NCBI GenBank assembly: GCA_964654825.1
Contig: CAZZKG010000020.1
Location: 1 to 54,000, forward strand
Reading direction: 5' to 3'
Source of the DNA: CAZZKG01 sp964654825
GTDB lineage: Bacteria > Gemmatimonadota > CAZMKB01
Length of the DNA: 54,000 nt
Shown here: in pieces, positions 1 to 8,780 of the stretch
Position numbering within the stretch: the stretch's first letter is position 1
Layout: the number at the start of each line of letters is the position of its first letter
Made by a program: the position numbers and the translations under genes
The notes under the pieces: generated by a model
Database searches by the model: none
The model's input: the letters and a program-made list of their open reading frames with translations, nothing else
Told to the model about the DNA's origin: nothing

Positions 1-177
1 ACTCCCGCGACAACTCCACTGCAGGTCAATAATTCGTTGCAGCTGGCTACGCCGGCATGGTGTCCGGCAGAGAGAGGATACTAATTCGATGCGGATTTTC
101 CCGCGATCATAGGCGGGATGGCGACCGAGAAGAGGAGGACAAGCAACGATCACGCCTGTCGTGCTCCACTGGTCAGG
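1..177. other. Intergenic edge, no gene seen
   Basis: This stretch lies downstream of the minus-strand glycosyltransferase, whose stop is at 178-180. Neither strand gives an open frame with a plausible start and family match. Any neighbouring gene begins outside the window. Confidence 0.5.
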
Positions 178-2094
178 CTACGGTACGTCTGTGTTTCCTG
201 CGGCTTCGAGGGCCCGCTTCAGGCCGCGTTTCGCCCTGGGATTACCCGGTGAATACTCGAGAGCTTGTCGGTAATGGGATACGGCTTCCCGGGGTCTGCC
301 GCTCTGTTCGTAGGCGAGACCGATGTTGCAGTGAACACTTACCTGGTTCTGCCCCGTCTTCAACGCTTCCATGAAAACCTCGATGGCTCCATCGTAATCG
401 CCCTGTCTCGCCAGCAGTGTCCCCAGGTTGTTGAGAGCCTTCGTGTGACCGGGGTGCAGGCGAACAGCTTCACGGTACTGATCGATCGCTTCCGAGAGCT
501 CCCCCATCGCTTCCATGGCCGTTGCGATGCTGAAGTGAACCTCTGCATCCTGCGGCCTCAGGTCGAGTGCGGTGTTGAACTCCTCGAAGGCTTTCGCCTG
601 ATTTCCCGCTCGCTGGTATGCCCGGCCCCGATCCATGTGCCACCTCACCCTGTCCGGCTGCCTGTCATACAGATTTACCGAAGCCAGCAGATATAGCAGA
701 ACTCCCCCCGTCAAAAGGATGATTGTAAACTTCCTATCCGGCGCCTTCAGCGATCTCACCAGGTAGCAGAGCCCCACTGCCGCGAAGAGCATGAGAAACG
801 GCAGGATTGGGACCCGGTACCGGGCAGCGATAAAGAAAGGCAGAACGGAAGCGAACCAGGCAAAGATGAACAGCACGGTCAGAATCGTCACTTCATGACT
901 TCCGAGTGTGATGAAGCTGCCGCTTTCATGCGTCCTCTTCCTCCAGAGTATCGACGCGAATCCCATGGCCGCGAGAGTGAAAAGCAGCGGAAACCCCATG
1001 GGCAGGTGCCGTAACACCCGGGAATTTTCCCTCTCCAGGGCGAGCACCTTGTTGTGGGTTATCTCCTCCGGTCCCCAGAAGAGGGCGGCTTTCTTGAGTG
1101 TCAGTTTGAAAAACTTTCCGGGCTGCTTGCGTATAAACTCGAGAGCCTGACCGGTAAACCAGGAAGACACCTCCGACGGGGATAACGGTCTTCCCTCCTT
1201 GCGTTCGAGATTACTCACCACATCGGGATAGTCGAAGCAGGTCTCGAATTTACCGAGCCCTGGCAGGTAGCCGGTCACGAATCCGTCCGCGTGCTCGTTG
1301 TTTCCGATGTAGAGATTGATACCGCCGTTGGTCGAGATCGGTACAAAGTCTCCTGTGACAGCGGCATTTCTGATGGTGACAGGGGCTACTGCTATGATGA
1401 GGCCCGCGGCCAGGGCGGCGGTCGAGGAGATGAATGTGCGCTTTGTATCCTGCCTCCTCCATGAGATCCAGCCAAACCATACTGACAGTACCGGCAGCAG
1501 GAGAAGAGCGTTTGGACGGGTGATGACGGCGAGACCCAGGATCAACCCCACAATCAAGGCCGTACCGGCTTTCGGAGTCTCCGCCCACCTTCCCAGCGCA
1601 TAAAAAGCAGCCAGGAGCAGGAGGATCAGGAGCGACGGCGCGTGGAACTCGCCTTCGAAATAGATTAACAGCCAGTGCGTCGCCATCAACCCGGCGAAAA
1701 CCAGCCCTTCGGCCCCACCGTACCATCGCCGTCCTATAAAGAAGGCAAGCAGCACGCTCAGGAGTCCCAGCAGAATCTGCGCGATCCGCGGTGCAAGGTA
1801 ACCGTCACCAGCCAGGACGTACACGAGAGCCAGGAAGTACGGGTATCCCGGCGGTCTCAGATAAGGGCCATCGAAGATCCCCTGACGCGCACCGTGATCC
1901 TGAGTGACCGCATCATCGAAAGCGATGGAGCGTGCCCATAAATCGTGGAACCTGGCATCGACAGCCGGGTGGGCGAAATCCGGAGCTCTGGAGAACTCTC
2001 TCATGTAGAGCCCGCGGATGACGAGGCCGCCGAGGATAATCAGGAGCAGAATGACGAGCTGTCCGGAACGCATTGCTTTCTTTTCTTCCCTCAT
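178..2094 (-). CDS. GT39-like membrane glycosyltransferase with C-terminal TPR repeats
   Basis: 638-residue polytopic inner-membrane protein. The first ~490 residues have the pattern of a GT-C enzyme (ArnT/PMT, GT39-like): a first membrane helix (residues ~13-30), an acidic first outer loop (VDARFHDLW) where GT-C enzymes keep a catalytic Asp, then about eleven further hydrophobic helices. Such enzymes move a sugar from a lipid-phosphate donor to protein or lipid outside the membrane. From about residue 495 to the end there are about four TPR units (AxxxGxxxxA spacing with Pro at the unit ends), a probable protein-binding tail. It lies 33 nt downstream of the GT87-like gene and probably shares its transcript. 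A second Met seven codons in (2073) is an alternative start. Substrate unknown. Confidence 0.8.
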   Translation of the reverse strand: MREEKKAMRSGQLVILLLIILGGLVIRGLYMREFSRAPDFAHPAVDARFHDLWARSIAFDDAVTQDHGARQGIFDGPYLRPPGYPYFLALVYVLAGDGYLAPRIAQILLGLLSVLLAFFIGRRWYGGAEGLVFAGLMATHWLLIYFEGEFHAPSLLILLLLAAFYALGRWAETPKAGTALIVGLILGLAVITRPNALLLLPVLSVWFGWISWRRQDTKRTFISSTAALAAGLIIAVAPVTIRNAAVTGDFVPISTNGGINLYIGNNEHADGFVTGYLPGLGKFETCFDYPDVVSNLERKEGRPLSPSEVSSWFTGQALEFIRKQPGKFFKLTLKKAALFWGPEEITHNKVLALERENSRVLRHLPMGFPLLFTLAAMGFASILWRKRTHESGSFITLGSHEVTILTVLFIFAWFASVLPFFIAARYRVPILPFLMLFAAVGLCYLVRSLKAPDRKFTIILLTGGVLLYLLASVNLYDRQPDRVRWHMDRGRAYQRAGNQAKAFEEFNTALDLRPQDAEVHFSIATAMEAMGELSEAIDQYREAVRLHPGHTKALNNLGTLLARQGDYDGAIEVFMEALKTGQNQVSVHCNIGLAYEQSGRPREAVSHYRQALEYSPGNPRAKRGLKRALEAAGNTDVP

Positions 2095-2127
2095 ACGGTA
2101 CCCACCCGATTGTTCATACCTTTATCC

Positions 2128-3630
2128 TCATTCGGTATCATCCGGTTGAACAGGCGGAACTTCGCCTGTGGCGAGCGACCTGGCCTCACGATACAGCTTC
2201 AACGCTTTCTGTTTTTTGCCTCTTCTTATCAGGAATTTCGCGTAGTGGAAATATCCTTTCAGGTACCTGGGTTCCCCATGGATGCACTGCTCGAAGTACG
2301 ATTCCGCCTGCGATGTCTCACCCTGCCTGGCACTCATGAGTGCAAGAGCACAGTAATCCTTCGTCGAGTTCGATTTGAAATTGTATACGGCTGTCCCCGC
2401 CAGGTAGATAAGACAGTATGTGACTATGACCGTTCTGAATGATAGTGAGCGCTTCATGAGCCTCAGTACAACACTGACATACAGCAGTATCAGAGGGATC
2501 ACCTTGCAGGAGTGGTAGAGGAGACTCTTTCCACCGGTGAGAAAAGGCTGCAGTTCATTGTAACCGCTGCCGAGCCCCACGTCGATAAAATGGAAAACTG
2601 TCGGTAGTGCCAGGATGATCCATAAGAAAGTGATTGTTTTCCGGTTACCTCTCAGGTATTCGACGGCGAGGATGGGAAGCAGCATGACAAGATGGTGCTC
2701 CCAGATGAATTTGAAAGCTACGAAGTACGCGCTCATCCAGAGGGACACCATGTCCAGTGGATCACTTCGTCTAGTCCTGATCTGGATCCAGAGCGTGATT
2801 CCCATGATGAGAATCGACCAGGTGGTCTGGACGATCCGGATGAGATCGTCGCTGTAGGAGAAATTGTGAACCAGTTCGCGGATTACCGGATAGAAGCCGA
2901 GGTTACCCGTCTGGTAGAAATATTTGATCGAAGTCCCGAAAGCCCAGGTGAAGAAATAATTCAAATCCTCCGGGAAGAAGAAAAAGTAAGGTATGAAGAG
3001 AATAACCGCCACGGTGAGAGCTTTCAGAAGAATCATCCATCGCTTCTTCAATATAAATATGGGCAGAAACAGGAGGGTGTTCAGTTTGACATTGAGGCTC
3101 GCGGCGAATGTGACGAATGTCAGGTTGTCTCTGCCCTTTACCAGCCCATACATCATGAGCGTGATGAGCATGGCCATCAGAGTGTTCGTCTGCCCCAGGT
3201 ACAGATCGATGTAGTAAGGTGTATAGATGAGACTCAAAAACAGTATCGGGGTGAATTGCGATGTCCCGGCGATTTTAAACAGGAACAGGAGCATGATAAC
3301 GAACGCGCACAGGATGACGACCCGCCACATGTAATATGCCGTGGCCGGTGACCACAATTGAGCCGCCAGGCCTGTCGTGTACGTCATGAAAGGCGGATAC
3401 CTGTTGGTCGGTGCAAACGACAATTCGTCCGAAGGCGTGTACCGGTAAATGCTGTCCCCATCAAGAAGGCTGCTGCCGGCCTGGTAGAACTGGTAGAAGT
3501 CCACTCCCTGCCTGATGCGATATGTACTGTCGTTGAACAGCGGATCGAGTATACCATTGGAAAGAGAAATCCAGAAGATGCAGTGGACGCCGAGCGCTGT
3601 CAGGAGGACCATATATGATTTTCGTGTCAT
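2128..3630 (-). CDS. GT87-like (DUF2029) membrane glycosyltransferase with TPR-like tail
   Basis: 500 residues, about ten hydrophobic segments. The N-terminal outer loop has the GT87/DUF2029 signature: Asp-Phe-Tyr near GVDFYQFYQAG, then LLDGDSIY and a YPPF motif. Family members are polyprenyl-phosphate-mannose-dependent mannosyltransferases, so a lipid-linked sugar donor is likely. The last ~60 residues (MSARQGETSQAESYFEQC, then RRGKKQKALKLYREA) resemble one or two TPR units, the same tail type as on the next gene. It starts 63 nt after the XdhC-like gene ends and is followed after 33 nt by the GT39-like gene, so the three may form one operon. The upstream ribosome site is weak (GGGAAG). Confidence 0.75.
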   Translation of the reverse strand: MTRKSYMVLLTALGVHCIFWISLSNGILDPLFNDSTYRIRQGVDFYQFYQAGSSLLDGDSIYRYTPSDELSFAPTNRYPPFMTYTTGLAAQLWSPATAYYMWRVVILCAFVIMLLFLFKIAGTSQFTPILFLSLIYTPYYIDLYLGQTNTLMAMLITLMMYGLVKGRDNLTFVTFAASLNVKLNTLLFLPIFILKKRWMILLKALTVAVILFIPYFFFFPEDLNYFFTWAFGTSIKYFYQTGNLGFYPVIRELVHNFSYSDDLIRIVQTTWSILIMGITLWIQIRTRRSDPLDMVSLWMSAYFVAFKFIWEHHLVMLLPILAVEYLRGNRKTITFLWIILALPTVFHFIDVGLGSGYNELQPFLTGGKSLLYHSCKVIPLILLYVSVVLRLMKRSLSFRTVIVTYCLIYLAGTAVYNFKSNSTKDYCALALMSARQGETSQAESYFEQCIHGEPRYLKGYFHYAKFLIRRGKKQKALKLYREARSLATGEVPPVQPDDTE

Positions 3631-3693
3631 GGACTTCCCACTTCCGAAGCACCGTCCCGGTCATCCGGTGGTCAGGTATCTCCGGGATACGAA

Positions 3694-4692
3694 TCAGAGG
3701 AGTCGATTCTTGAACCGGATGAGTTCCGCGATGATACTCACTGCGATTTCGGGGTCAGATTTCGCTTCGATATCGATACCTGCCGGCGACGACACACGGA
3801 ACAGTTTCGAATCCGGTATGCCATCCTCTCTGAGCTCTTCAAACATCCGGTCCCGCCTCGTTTTTGAGCTCAACAGCCCGATGTACGTGCATTCCTCGAG
3901 CAAAGCCTTTTTCAGGACATCGCGATCCCTTTCAAAAAAATGCGACAGGATGAGTACCATCCAATTATTGTCGAAACCACTGAATTCTTTTTGCAGCCGG
4001 ATGTGATCGACATCCTTGAATTTCACGCGATACGTTTCCCGCCAGTCGGCCACGTGAATCCGGAAATCCATCTCCCTGAGATGATCTATGATCTGGTATG
4101 CCAGTGGAGTGGCGCCGAAGAGAAAAAGGTCCGGAGGGGGATGAACCCTTTCGATGAACATGTCCTCTCGAATGAGAAGAGTTTCAATGGAGGCAGACGA
4201 TTTTACGCTGTTGGGATCGATTCTCGGGAATGAATCTTCCCACACTCGAGGAGTATCATGATACAGCGTAATCTCACCTGTCAGGAGATCATGCCGCAGG
4301 TAGAGGGGGTCTCTTCGCGGGGGTTGATCTTCCTTTTCGAGATACTCCCTGACCTCGCGGTAGGCCATCTTCTGGCAGTCGAAAATCGGCTCCAGGACAA
4401 CTTCGATGACACCACCGCAGAAGGACCCGTACCCGAAAACGATGTCGGAAGGATCGGTCGTATCGATCCTGACGGTGACCGGTTTTTTTTCGGTGAACGC
4501 TTTCCTTCCGTGGATGAGGATCTCCTGGTCCGCGCAGCCTGACCCGATGTTACCGTAGACAGGAAGTGGATCATCTACCTCGTAAAGTGCCCTCTCCCCC
4601 GCTTTTTTGTAGGTGTGTCCCTCGGTCTTCAGGATCGTGGCGAGAATCCCTCGACGGGCGGTGTCGACTTTCTTCAATAAAGCAATGTTCAT
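3694..4692 (-). CDS. XdhC/CoxI family protein
   Basis: The N-terminal CoxI-type domain has the two Cys/Gly-rich motifs (IGSGCADQEI and YGSFCGGVIEV). The C-terminal part is Rossmann-like (LFLFGATPLAYQII, then VADWRETY, ILSHFFERD, YIGLLSSKTRRD, SPAGIDI), the usual XdhC_C arrangement. XdhC proteins load and sulfurate the molybdenum cofactor for xanthine-dehydrogenase-type enzymes. No such enzyme subunit lies in the window, so the client is unknown. I place the start at ATG 4692 because AGGTG sits at the right distance; a GTG two codons earlier (4698) is in frame but leaves no room for a ribosome site. Likely first gene of a minus-strand operon with the two glycosyltransferases. Confidence 0.85.
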   Translation of the reverse strand: MNIALLKKVDTARRGILATILKTEGHTYKKAGERALYEVDDPLPVYGNIGSGCADQEILIHGRKAFTEKKPVTVRIDTTDPSDIVFGYGSFCGGVIEVVLEPIFDCQKMAYREVREYLEKEDQPPRRDPLYLRHDLLTGEITLYHDTPRVWEDSFPRIDPNSVKSSASIETLLIREDMFIERVHPPPDLFLFGATPLAYQIIDHLREMDFRIHVADWRETYRVKFKDVDHIRLQKEFSGFDNNWMVLILSHFFERDRDVLKKALLEECTYIGLLSSKTRRDRMFEELREDGIPDSKLFRVSSPAGIDIEAKSDPEIAVSIIAELIRFKNRLL

Positions 4693-4752
4693 AGACACCT
4701 GATACGGCTATCGGCCGGTAAATGTCGGGTTTCGTGGGACTTTTTCAGCTGA

Positions 4753-4781
4753 AATCTACAAAATGGGCATCGATATGTAAA
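4753..4781 (-). promoter_or_regulatory. Sigma-70-type promoter of the XdhC operon
   Basis: Read on the minus strand: TTTACA, 17-nt spacer, TAGATT. It ends about 60 nt before the XdhC-like start codon and is divergent from the aminotransferase promoter about 50 nt away. Confidence 0.6.
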
Positions 4782-4827
4782 GTGTGGAGATCCTGTTGCG
4801 AGCCAGGCATACTTGTCAGGTATTTGC

Positions 4828-4856
4828 TTGACAAAGCCTGTCCCCTGCAATAATAT
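4828..4856 (+). promoter_or_regulatory. Sigma-70-type promoter of the aminotransferase gene
   Basis: TTGACA, 17-nt spacer, TAATAT. The expected transcript start is about 70 nt upstream of the ATG at 4935, which has its own strong ribosome site. Confidence 0.75.
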
Positions 4857-4934
4857 CCTACTGAAGACAGGATCATGCTCCACAAAAATCAGGTTGGTGT
4901 CATTTCGAGTATCAGAAGTTACGAAAGGAGGAAC

Positions 4935-6041
4935 ATGCTTTTCTCCAAGCGAACGGAAGATCTCAAAGCATCAGCAATCCGAAAGATGTTCGACCGAGCC
5001 CGCCGGATCCCCGACGCAATCGATCTCTCCATCGGTCAGGCCCATTTTGACGTTCCCGATGAGATCAAGGAAGCAACGATCAATGCTGTCCGATCGGGCT
5101 GCGGCTCATACGGGAGCACTCAGGGGGATTCTCAGCTGGTGGATGTCACCAGGAGATACCTGCAGACCAGGTATGGACTCTCGAAGGAAGAAGACATCCT
5201 CATGACCTCCGGCGCGACGGGCGCCATTGTGCTCTCGCTTCTCGCGCTGGTCGGACAGGGCGACGAGGTGCTGCTGCCCGATCCCCACTTCATACTCTAC
5301 CACCGGCTGATCAAACTCTTCGGAGGCAAGCCGGTTTTCTACGACCTGTACCCTGACTTTCGACTGAGAGCGAGCGAGGTGGAGAAACATATTACGGATC
5401 GTACCCGCCTCCTCATACTCAACAGTCCTTCCAATCCAACCGGTTCAACATTCGCCGCTTCTGAGATCGAATCGGTGGCAAATGTCTGCCGCCGCCGCGG
5501 TATCATGGTGCTGAGCGATGAGCTCTATGAGATATTCGTGTATGATGCGCCTCACGTCAGCATTAAACGATTTCTCGGACCGGAGAGCCTGCTCATTGGT
5601 GGCTTCTCGAAGTCATACGGGATGGCCGGCTGGAGGCTTGGCTGGGCGGCGGGTGCACCCGAGCTCATCGACAGGATGCGAACTCTACAGCAGTTCATCT
5701 ATGCCTGCCCGCCGACTCTTGTCCAGAGAGGTGCTGTCGCCGCGTTTGATGTGGACATGACTCCGTACGTCGATGCTTACCGACGGAAACGTGATCTCGT
5801 GTACAATGGGCTCGTGGAAGCCGGTTATGAGGTCGTCAAACCCGGGGGATCGTTTTTTATCTTCCCCGAAGTGCCCGGGGGAAATGACCTCGAGTTCTGC
5901 GAGCGGGCCTTCTCCAAAAAGCTCTTGATTGTGCCCGGCCGGACCTTCAGCCGCCGGTCCAGTAATGTCCGTGTGAGCCTCGGGGCGTCTGATGAAACTC
6001 TGGAACGCGGCATCGAGGTGTTTCGAAAACTCAGATGGTGA
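4935..6041 (+). CDS. Pyridoxal-phosphate aminotransferase, class I/II (aspartate aminotransferase-like)
   Basis: 368 residues, normal for fold-type I aminotransferases. Visible residues: SGATGA phosphate-binding turn (92-97), SNPTG (166-170, cofactor-contacting Asn), SDELY (Asp195 binding the pyridine nitrogen, Tyr198), and FSKSYGMAGWRLGW with the Schiff-base Lys at about 226. The late motif NVRVSLGA includes the Arg that usually binds the substrate carboxylate. It probably moves an amino group between an amino acid and a 2-oxo acid; the substrate cannot be fixed. I choose ATG 4935 because AAAGGAGG lies four bases upstream; the longer frame back to 4875 lacks such a site. The end converges with the RidA-like gene across only 13 nt. 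Confidence 0.9.
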   Translation: MLFSKRTEDLKASAIRKMFDRARRIPDAIDLSIGQAHFDVPDEIKEATINAVRSGCGSYGSTQGDSQLVDVTRRYLQTRYGLSKEEDILMTSGATGAIVLSLLALVGQGDEVLLPDPHFILYHRLIKLFGGKPVFYDLYPDFRLRASEVEKHITDRTRLLILNSPSNPTGSTFAASEIESVANVCRRRGIMVLSDELYEIFVYDAPHVSIKRFLGPESLLIGGFSKSYGMAGWRLGWAAGAPELIDRMRTLQQFIYACPPTLVQRGAVAAFDVDMTPYVDAYRRKRDLVYNGLVEAGYEVVKPGGSFFIFPEVPGGNDLEFCERAFSKKLLIVPGRTFSRRSSNVRVSLGASDETLERGIEVFRKLRW

Positions 6042-6054
6042 GAGAGGGAGACAG

Positions 6055-6453
6055 TTAGTCAGTTACGGGTATCACAGCAGTCGCTTCGATTTCTACTTTT
6101 GCCCCTTCGTCAACAAGGCCGGCAACCTGGAAGAGAGTCATTACGGGGTAATGATCTCCCATGACTTCCCGATAGATCCTGCCTATCTCCTTTCTCGCCG
6201 CTCGATACTCATCGATATCCACGACATACCACGTCATTCGAACGATATGTCGGGGTTCGGCACTTCCCTCTCTGAGAACGGCAACGATATTCTTCAGAGC
6301 CCGGTGGGCCTGGTCGGTGAGCCTGTCACTCGTGAACACGCACTCCTCATCCCAGCCGACCTGACCGGCGACGAAAATCATTGTACCGTGGGTTTTGATC
6401 CCGTTACTGTATCCGCTCGGACTCGGCCACCCCGCCGGTTGGAGAATTTCCAT
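6055..6453 (-). CDS. RidA/YjgF/UK114 family protein, probably not a classical imine deaminase
   Basis: 132 residues, the normal length for this trimeric family; the fold runs from an N-terminal strand through FVAGQVGW to the closing IEATAVIP. RidA proteins hydrolyse reactive imines released by PLP enzymes, which would suit the convergent aminotransferase next door. The catalytic Arg of the usual PARS motif is absent: the matching stretch reads YPVMTLFQ, Met in place of Arg. By family knowledge this places it among the Rid subfamilies without imine deaminase activity. The start is well supported (AGAGGTG just upstream of ATG 6453). Confidence 0.85.
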   Translation of the reverse strand: MEILQPAGWPSPSGYSNGIKTHGTMIFVAGQVGWDEECVFTSDRLTDQAHRALKNIVAVLREGSAEPRHIVRMTWYVVDIDEYRAARKEIGRIYREVMGDHYPVMTLFQVAGLVDEGAKVEIEATAVIPVTD

Positions 6454-6560
6454 TTTTCACCTCTTTCTTTTCTGCGTCAACACGGTCGATGCACGATCGA
6501 AATTGATTCCATCAGTCAAGATTGAGTATACGCGACCCCGGGAGAGAAGTCAACTGGTGG

Positions 6561-6589
6561 TTGACAGCCTCACTTGATCCGGGTATAAT
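6561..6589 (+). promoter_or_regulatory. Full-consensus sigma-70 promoter of the symporter gene
   Basis: TTGACA, 17-nt spacer, TATAAT: a perfect match in both boxes and spacing. It lies about 80 nt upstream of the symporter start at 6668 and suggests strong constitutive expression. Confidence 0.85.
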
Positions 6590-6667
6590 GGTGGGGAGTG
6601 ATACCGTATAAGGCCACCCGATTCCGGATGTACTGGTCTCCATATTCGTTTTGAGGTAATCTCGACG

Positions 6668-8320
6668 ATGGTTGAAGAGAACAACGATTCTTTTGAGAAT
6701 CAATCACTTCATGCTGAGCAACCCTCGGCCACACCTCCGCCGGAGCCAGACAGCAAAGGCCATTCGCATCTCCTGCAGGGTATCATGATCGCCATCGTTC
6801 TCGGGATCGTGATCGGAGGCTGGCTGCCCGACCTCGCCATGAAATTTTCGATCCTCGGTCAGGCTTTTCTGAACTCCCTCATGATGATTGTCGTACCCCT
6901 GATCATGCTCTCCATGATCGTTGGCATTACGGGGCTAGGCGACATCCGCAACCTCGGCTCAATAGGATGGCGCACGCTCTTCTACTATCTCATGACGACC
7001 GGCATCGCGGTGATGATCGGTATCGTAGCGGTGAACATCATCAGGCCCGGCGAGGGCATATCACCCGGAGAGGAACATCCGGAGTTCGGTTACACAATTG
7101 GTGGAGAGGATGGCCGTGTTGTTACCCTGGTGAATGATACGTGGGATCGGCGAGGTTATCATGACAAGTATGTGTTGATTCTTACCGATCAGAACGTCCA
7201 GGGGACGATAGAGTCGGTCTCCGACAGTTCCGTTACGGTGAAATTCTGGCAGAACCTCGAGTACGGTGATCTGTACTATGTTACATCGAATGATGGTGTG
7301 CGACTGCCGGTGCAGCAGAAAGACGGATCTCTCGTTGTCGCTGATCCAAAACTTGCGCCGTCAGGTACCGGCCTGAAGATAACCCTGCCTGCCACCACAG
7401 GGTTTCAAGACAGGGGAAGAGGCGATGTCGGCAGCACCCTGAAGGAAGTCCTGGTCGGAAACGTTGAAACGGGCCGGCAGGGACTCATCCCAAGGAACAT
7501 TTTCGATGCGATGGTTAAGATGGAAATGCTTCCACTGATCGTTTTCTCCCTCCTTCTGGGCGCGACACTCTCGGTACTCGGTGAACGGGTACACACGACG
7601 ATTCGGGTTATCTCGACACTCAATGATGCCGTGATGCAGCTCGTCCACTGGATTATGATCGTTGCTCCCCTCGGTATTTTTGGACTGATCGCCGCCCGGA
7701 TAGGCCGCGCCGGAGGGTTCAGCGGTTTTCTGCCCGAACTGCTCGCCCTTGGAAAGTATAGTCTCACCGTTCTGCTCGGTCTGGCTGTACACGGGTTCCT
7801 GATACTGCCTCTCATCCTGAGAATCATCGGCAGGAAAAAACCCGGTGCTTACGCACGAGGAGTTGGACCTGCTCTCCTGAATGCATTCTCCACCGCATCC
7901 AGTTCTGCCACCCTGCCTCTGACCATGCATGGTGTCAAGGAAGTGAACGGCATATCCAATCGCACTGCGAGCTTCGTCCTCCCGCTGGGGGCGACGATAA
8001 ATATGGACGGGACAGCACTGTATGAATCCGTTGCGGCAATATTCATCGCCCAGGTCTACGGGATTCACCTCGGCCTCGGCCTTCAGGTGGTGATATTCTT
8101 CACGGCCACTCTGGCGGCGATCGGTGCTGCCGGAATACCGGAAGCCGGGTTGGTGACCATGGTGATTGTGCTCAAAGCCGTCGGGCTCCCGATCGAAGGG
8201 ATAGGACTGCTGCTCGCCATCGACTGGCTCCTCGACCGCTTCCGCACCACTGTGAACGTCTGGGGTGACAGCGTTGGGGCGGGTGTCATCGAGAGATTGG
8301 AATCGCGGACCGAGAGCTGA
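6668..8320 (+). CDS. Dicarboxylate/amino-acid:cation symporter (DAACS/GltP-DctA family) with an inserted loop domain
   Basis: 550 residues against roughly 420-440 for the family. The core is clear: N-terminal helices, the Ser-rich hairpin (TASSSATLPLTM), the NMDGT cation/substrate motif, and the last helical hairpin (GIPEAGLVTM, then WLLDRFRTTVNVWGD). It should import dicarboxylates or acidic amino acids with Na+ or H+. The extra length is a polar, beta-rich stretch of about 100-120 residues (roughly 130-250) between TM3 (ending VAVNIIRPG) and TM4, expected on the outer face. A ~30-residue acidic/Pro-rich N-terminus precedes the first helix. GAGGT lies 10 nt before the ATG and a perfect promoter lies upstream. 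Confidence 0.9.
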   Translation: MVEENNDSFENQSLHAEQPSATPPPEPDSKGHSHLLQGIMIAIVLGIVIGGWLPDLAMKFSILGQAFLNSLMMIVVPLIMLSMIVGITGLGDIRNLGSIGWRTLFYYLMTTGIAVMIGIVAVNIIRPGEGISPGEEHPEFGYTIGGEDGRVVTLVNDTWDRRGYHDKYVLILTDQNVQGTIESVSDSSVTVKFWQNLEYGDLYYVTSNDGVRLPVQQKDGSLVVADPKLAPSGTGLKITLPATTGFQDRGRGDVGSTLKEVLVGNVETGRQGLIPRNIFDAMVKMEMLPLIVFSLLLGATLSVLGERVHTTIRVISTLNDAVMQLVHWIMIVAPLGIFGLIAARIGRAGGFSGFLPELLALGKYSLTVLLGLAVHGFLILPLILRIIGRKKPGAYARGVGPALLNAFSTASSSATLPLTMHGVKEVNGISNRTASFVLPLGATINMDGTALYESVAAIFIAQVYGIHLGLGLQVVIFFTATLAAIGAAGIPEAGLVTMVIVLKAVGLPIEGIGLLLAIDWLLDRFRTTVNVWGDSVGAGVIERLESRTES

Positions 8321-8344
8321 ACTCAACAAAAGTAGAAATAAATA

Positions 8345-8373
8345 TTGACAAAGCACGATCTGCTAAATATCAT
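8345..8373 (+). promoter_or_regulatory. Sigma-70-type promoter of the histone-like gene
   Basis: TTGACA, 17-nt spacer, TATCAT, about 64 nt upstream of the start codon at 8437. The histone gene therefore has its own strong promoter rather than depending on the symporter transcript. Confidence 0.8.
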
Positions 8374-8436
8374 CATGTGTAGAATTAATTTCGGCTTCCG
8401 GGCGTACCACAACCCTTTTCTCAAAAGGAGAGAAGT

Positions 8437-8637
8437 ATGAACGACACGCCAACGAGTGGAGAGGTCCTGGTCGTTGTATCGAAACTGAAAGCCTACATTC
8501 GTTCATCCTCGGGAATGAACACCGCGGGCAACGTGGCGCCGGCTCTGTCAAATGTTGTCCGCACACTGTGTGACCGCGCGATTGAGAAAGCGCGAAGTGA
8601 AGGTCGAAAGACAGTAATGGACAGAGATTTCGGTTAA
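8437..8637 (+). CDS. Bacterial histone-fold protein (Bd0055-like single histone)
   Basis: 66-residue basic protein. The order of elements fits one histone fold: a short N-terminal helix (VLVVVSKLKAYI), a loop (SSSGMN), a long central helix (about 30-56), then GRKTVMDRDF, the loop and Arg/Thr/Asp signature that closes the histone fold. Small single-fold histones are known from Bdellovibrio (Bd0055) and scattered other bacteria, where they bind DNA and form part of the nucleoid. Residue pattern and length match that class better than the doublet (DUF1931-type) class. AAAGGAGA gives a strong ribosome site and the gene is monocistronic. Functional assignment is by motif recognition only. Confidence 0.75.
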   Translation: MNDTPTSGEVLVVVSKLKAYIRSSSGMNTAGNVAPALSNVVRTLCDRAIEKARSEGRKTVMDRDFG

Positions 8638-8780
8638 GGAGCATTCTCGGGGTTTACGGTAACGTCAAATAGCTCCCCATCCCGGATCTCCAGATGCATG
8701 AGACCAACCCGGCCCTTCACCGTGTAATGCCCGGGTAGGGGGGTTCTGTAGGTACCGGTGGCGCTGCCGGATAGTGGTGT
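8634..8780 (-). pseudogene. Possible C-terminal remnant of a lost gene
   Basis: On the minus strand, after a TGA at 8781-8783, one frame reads about 48 codons of protein-like sequence (GTYRTPLPGHYTVKG ... LEIRDGELFDVTVNP) to a TAA overlapping the histone stop codon. There is no start codon or ribosome site for it, and the upstream frames look non-coding. It could be the tail of a decayed gene; no family recognised. Confidence 0.3.

Noticed and set aside
2692..3351. 219-codon plus-strand open frame
   Set aside because: Complement of the GT87-like gene; composition (Glu/Asp/Arg/Gln-rich) is typical of a shadow frame.
7361..8356. 331-codon minus-strand open frame
   Set aside because: It is the exact complement of the symporter gene, has no ribosome site, and its translation is charged and repetitive with no family pattern.
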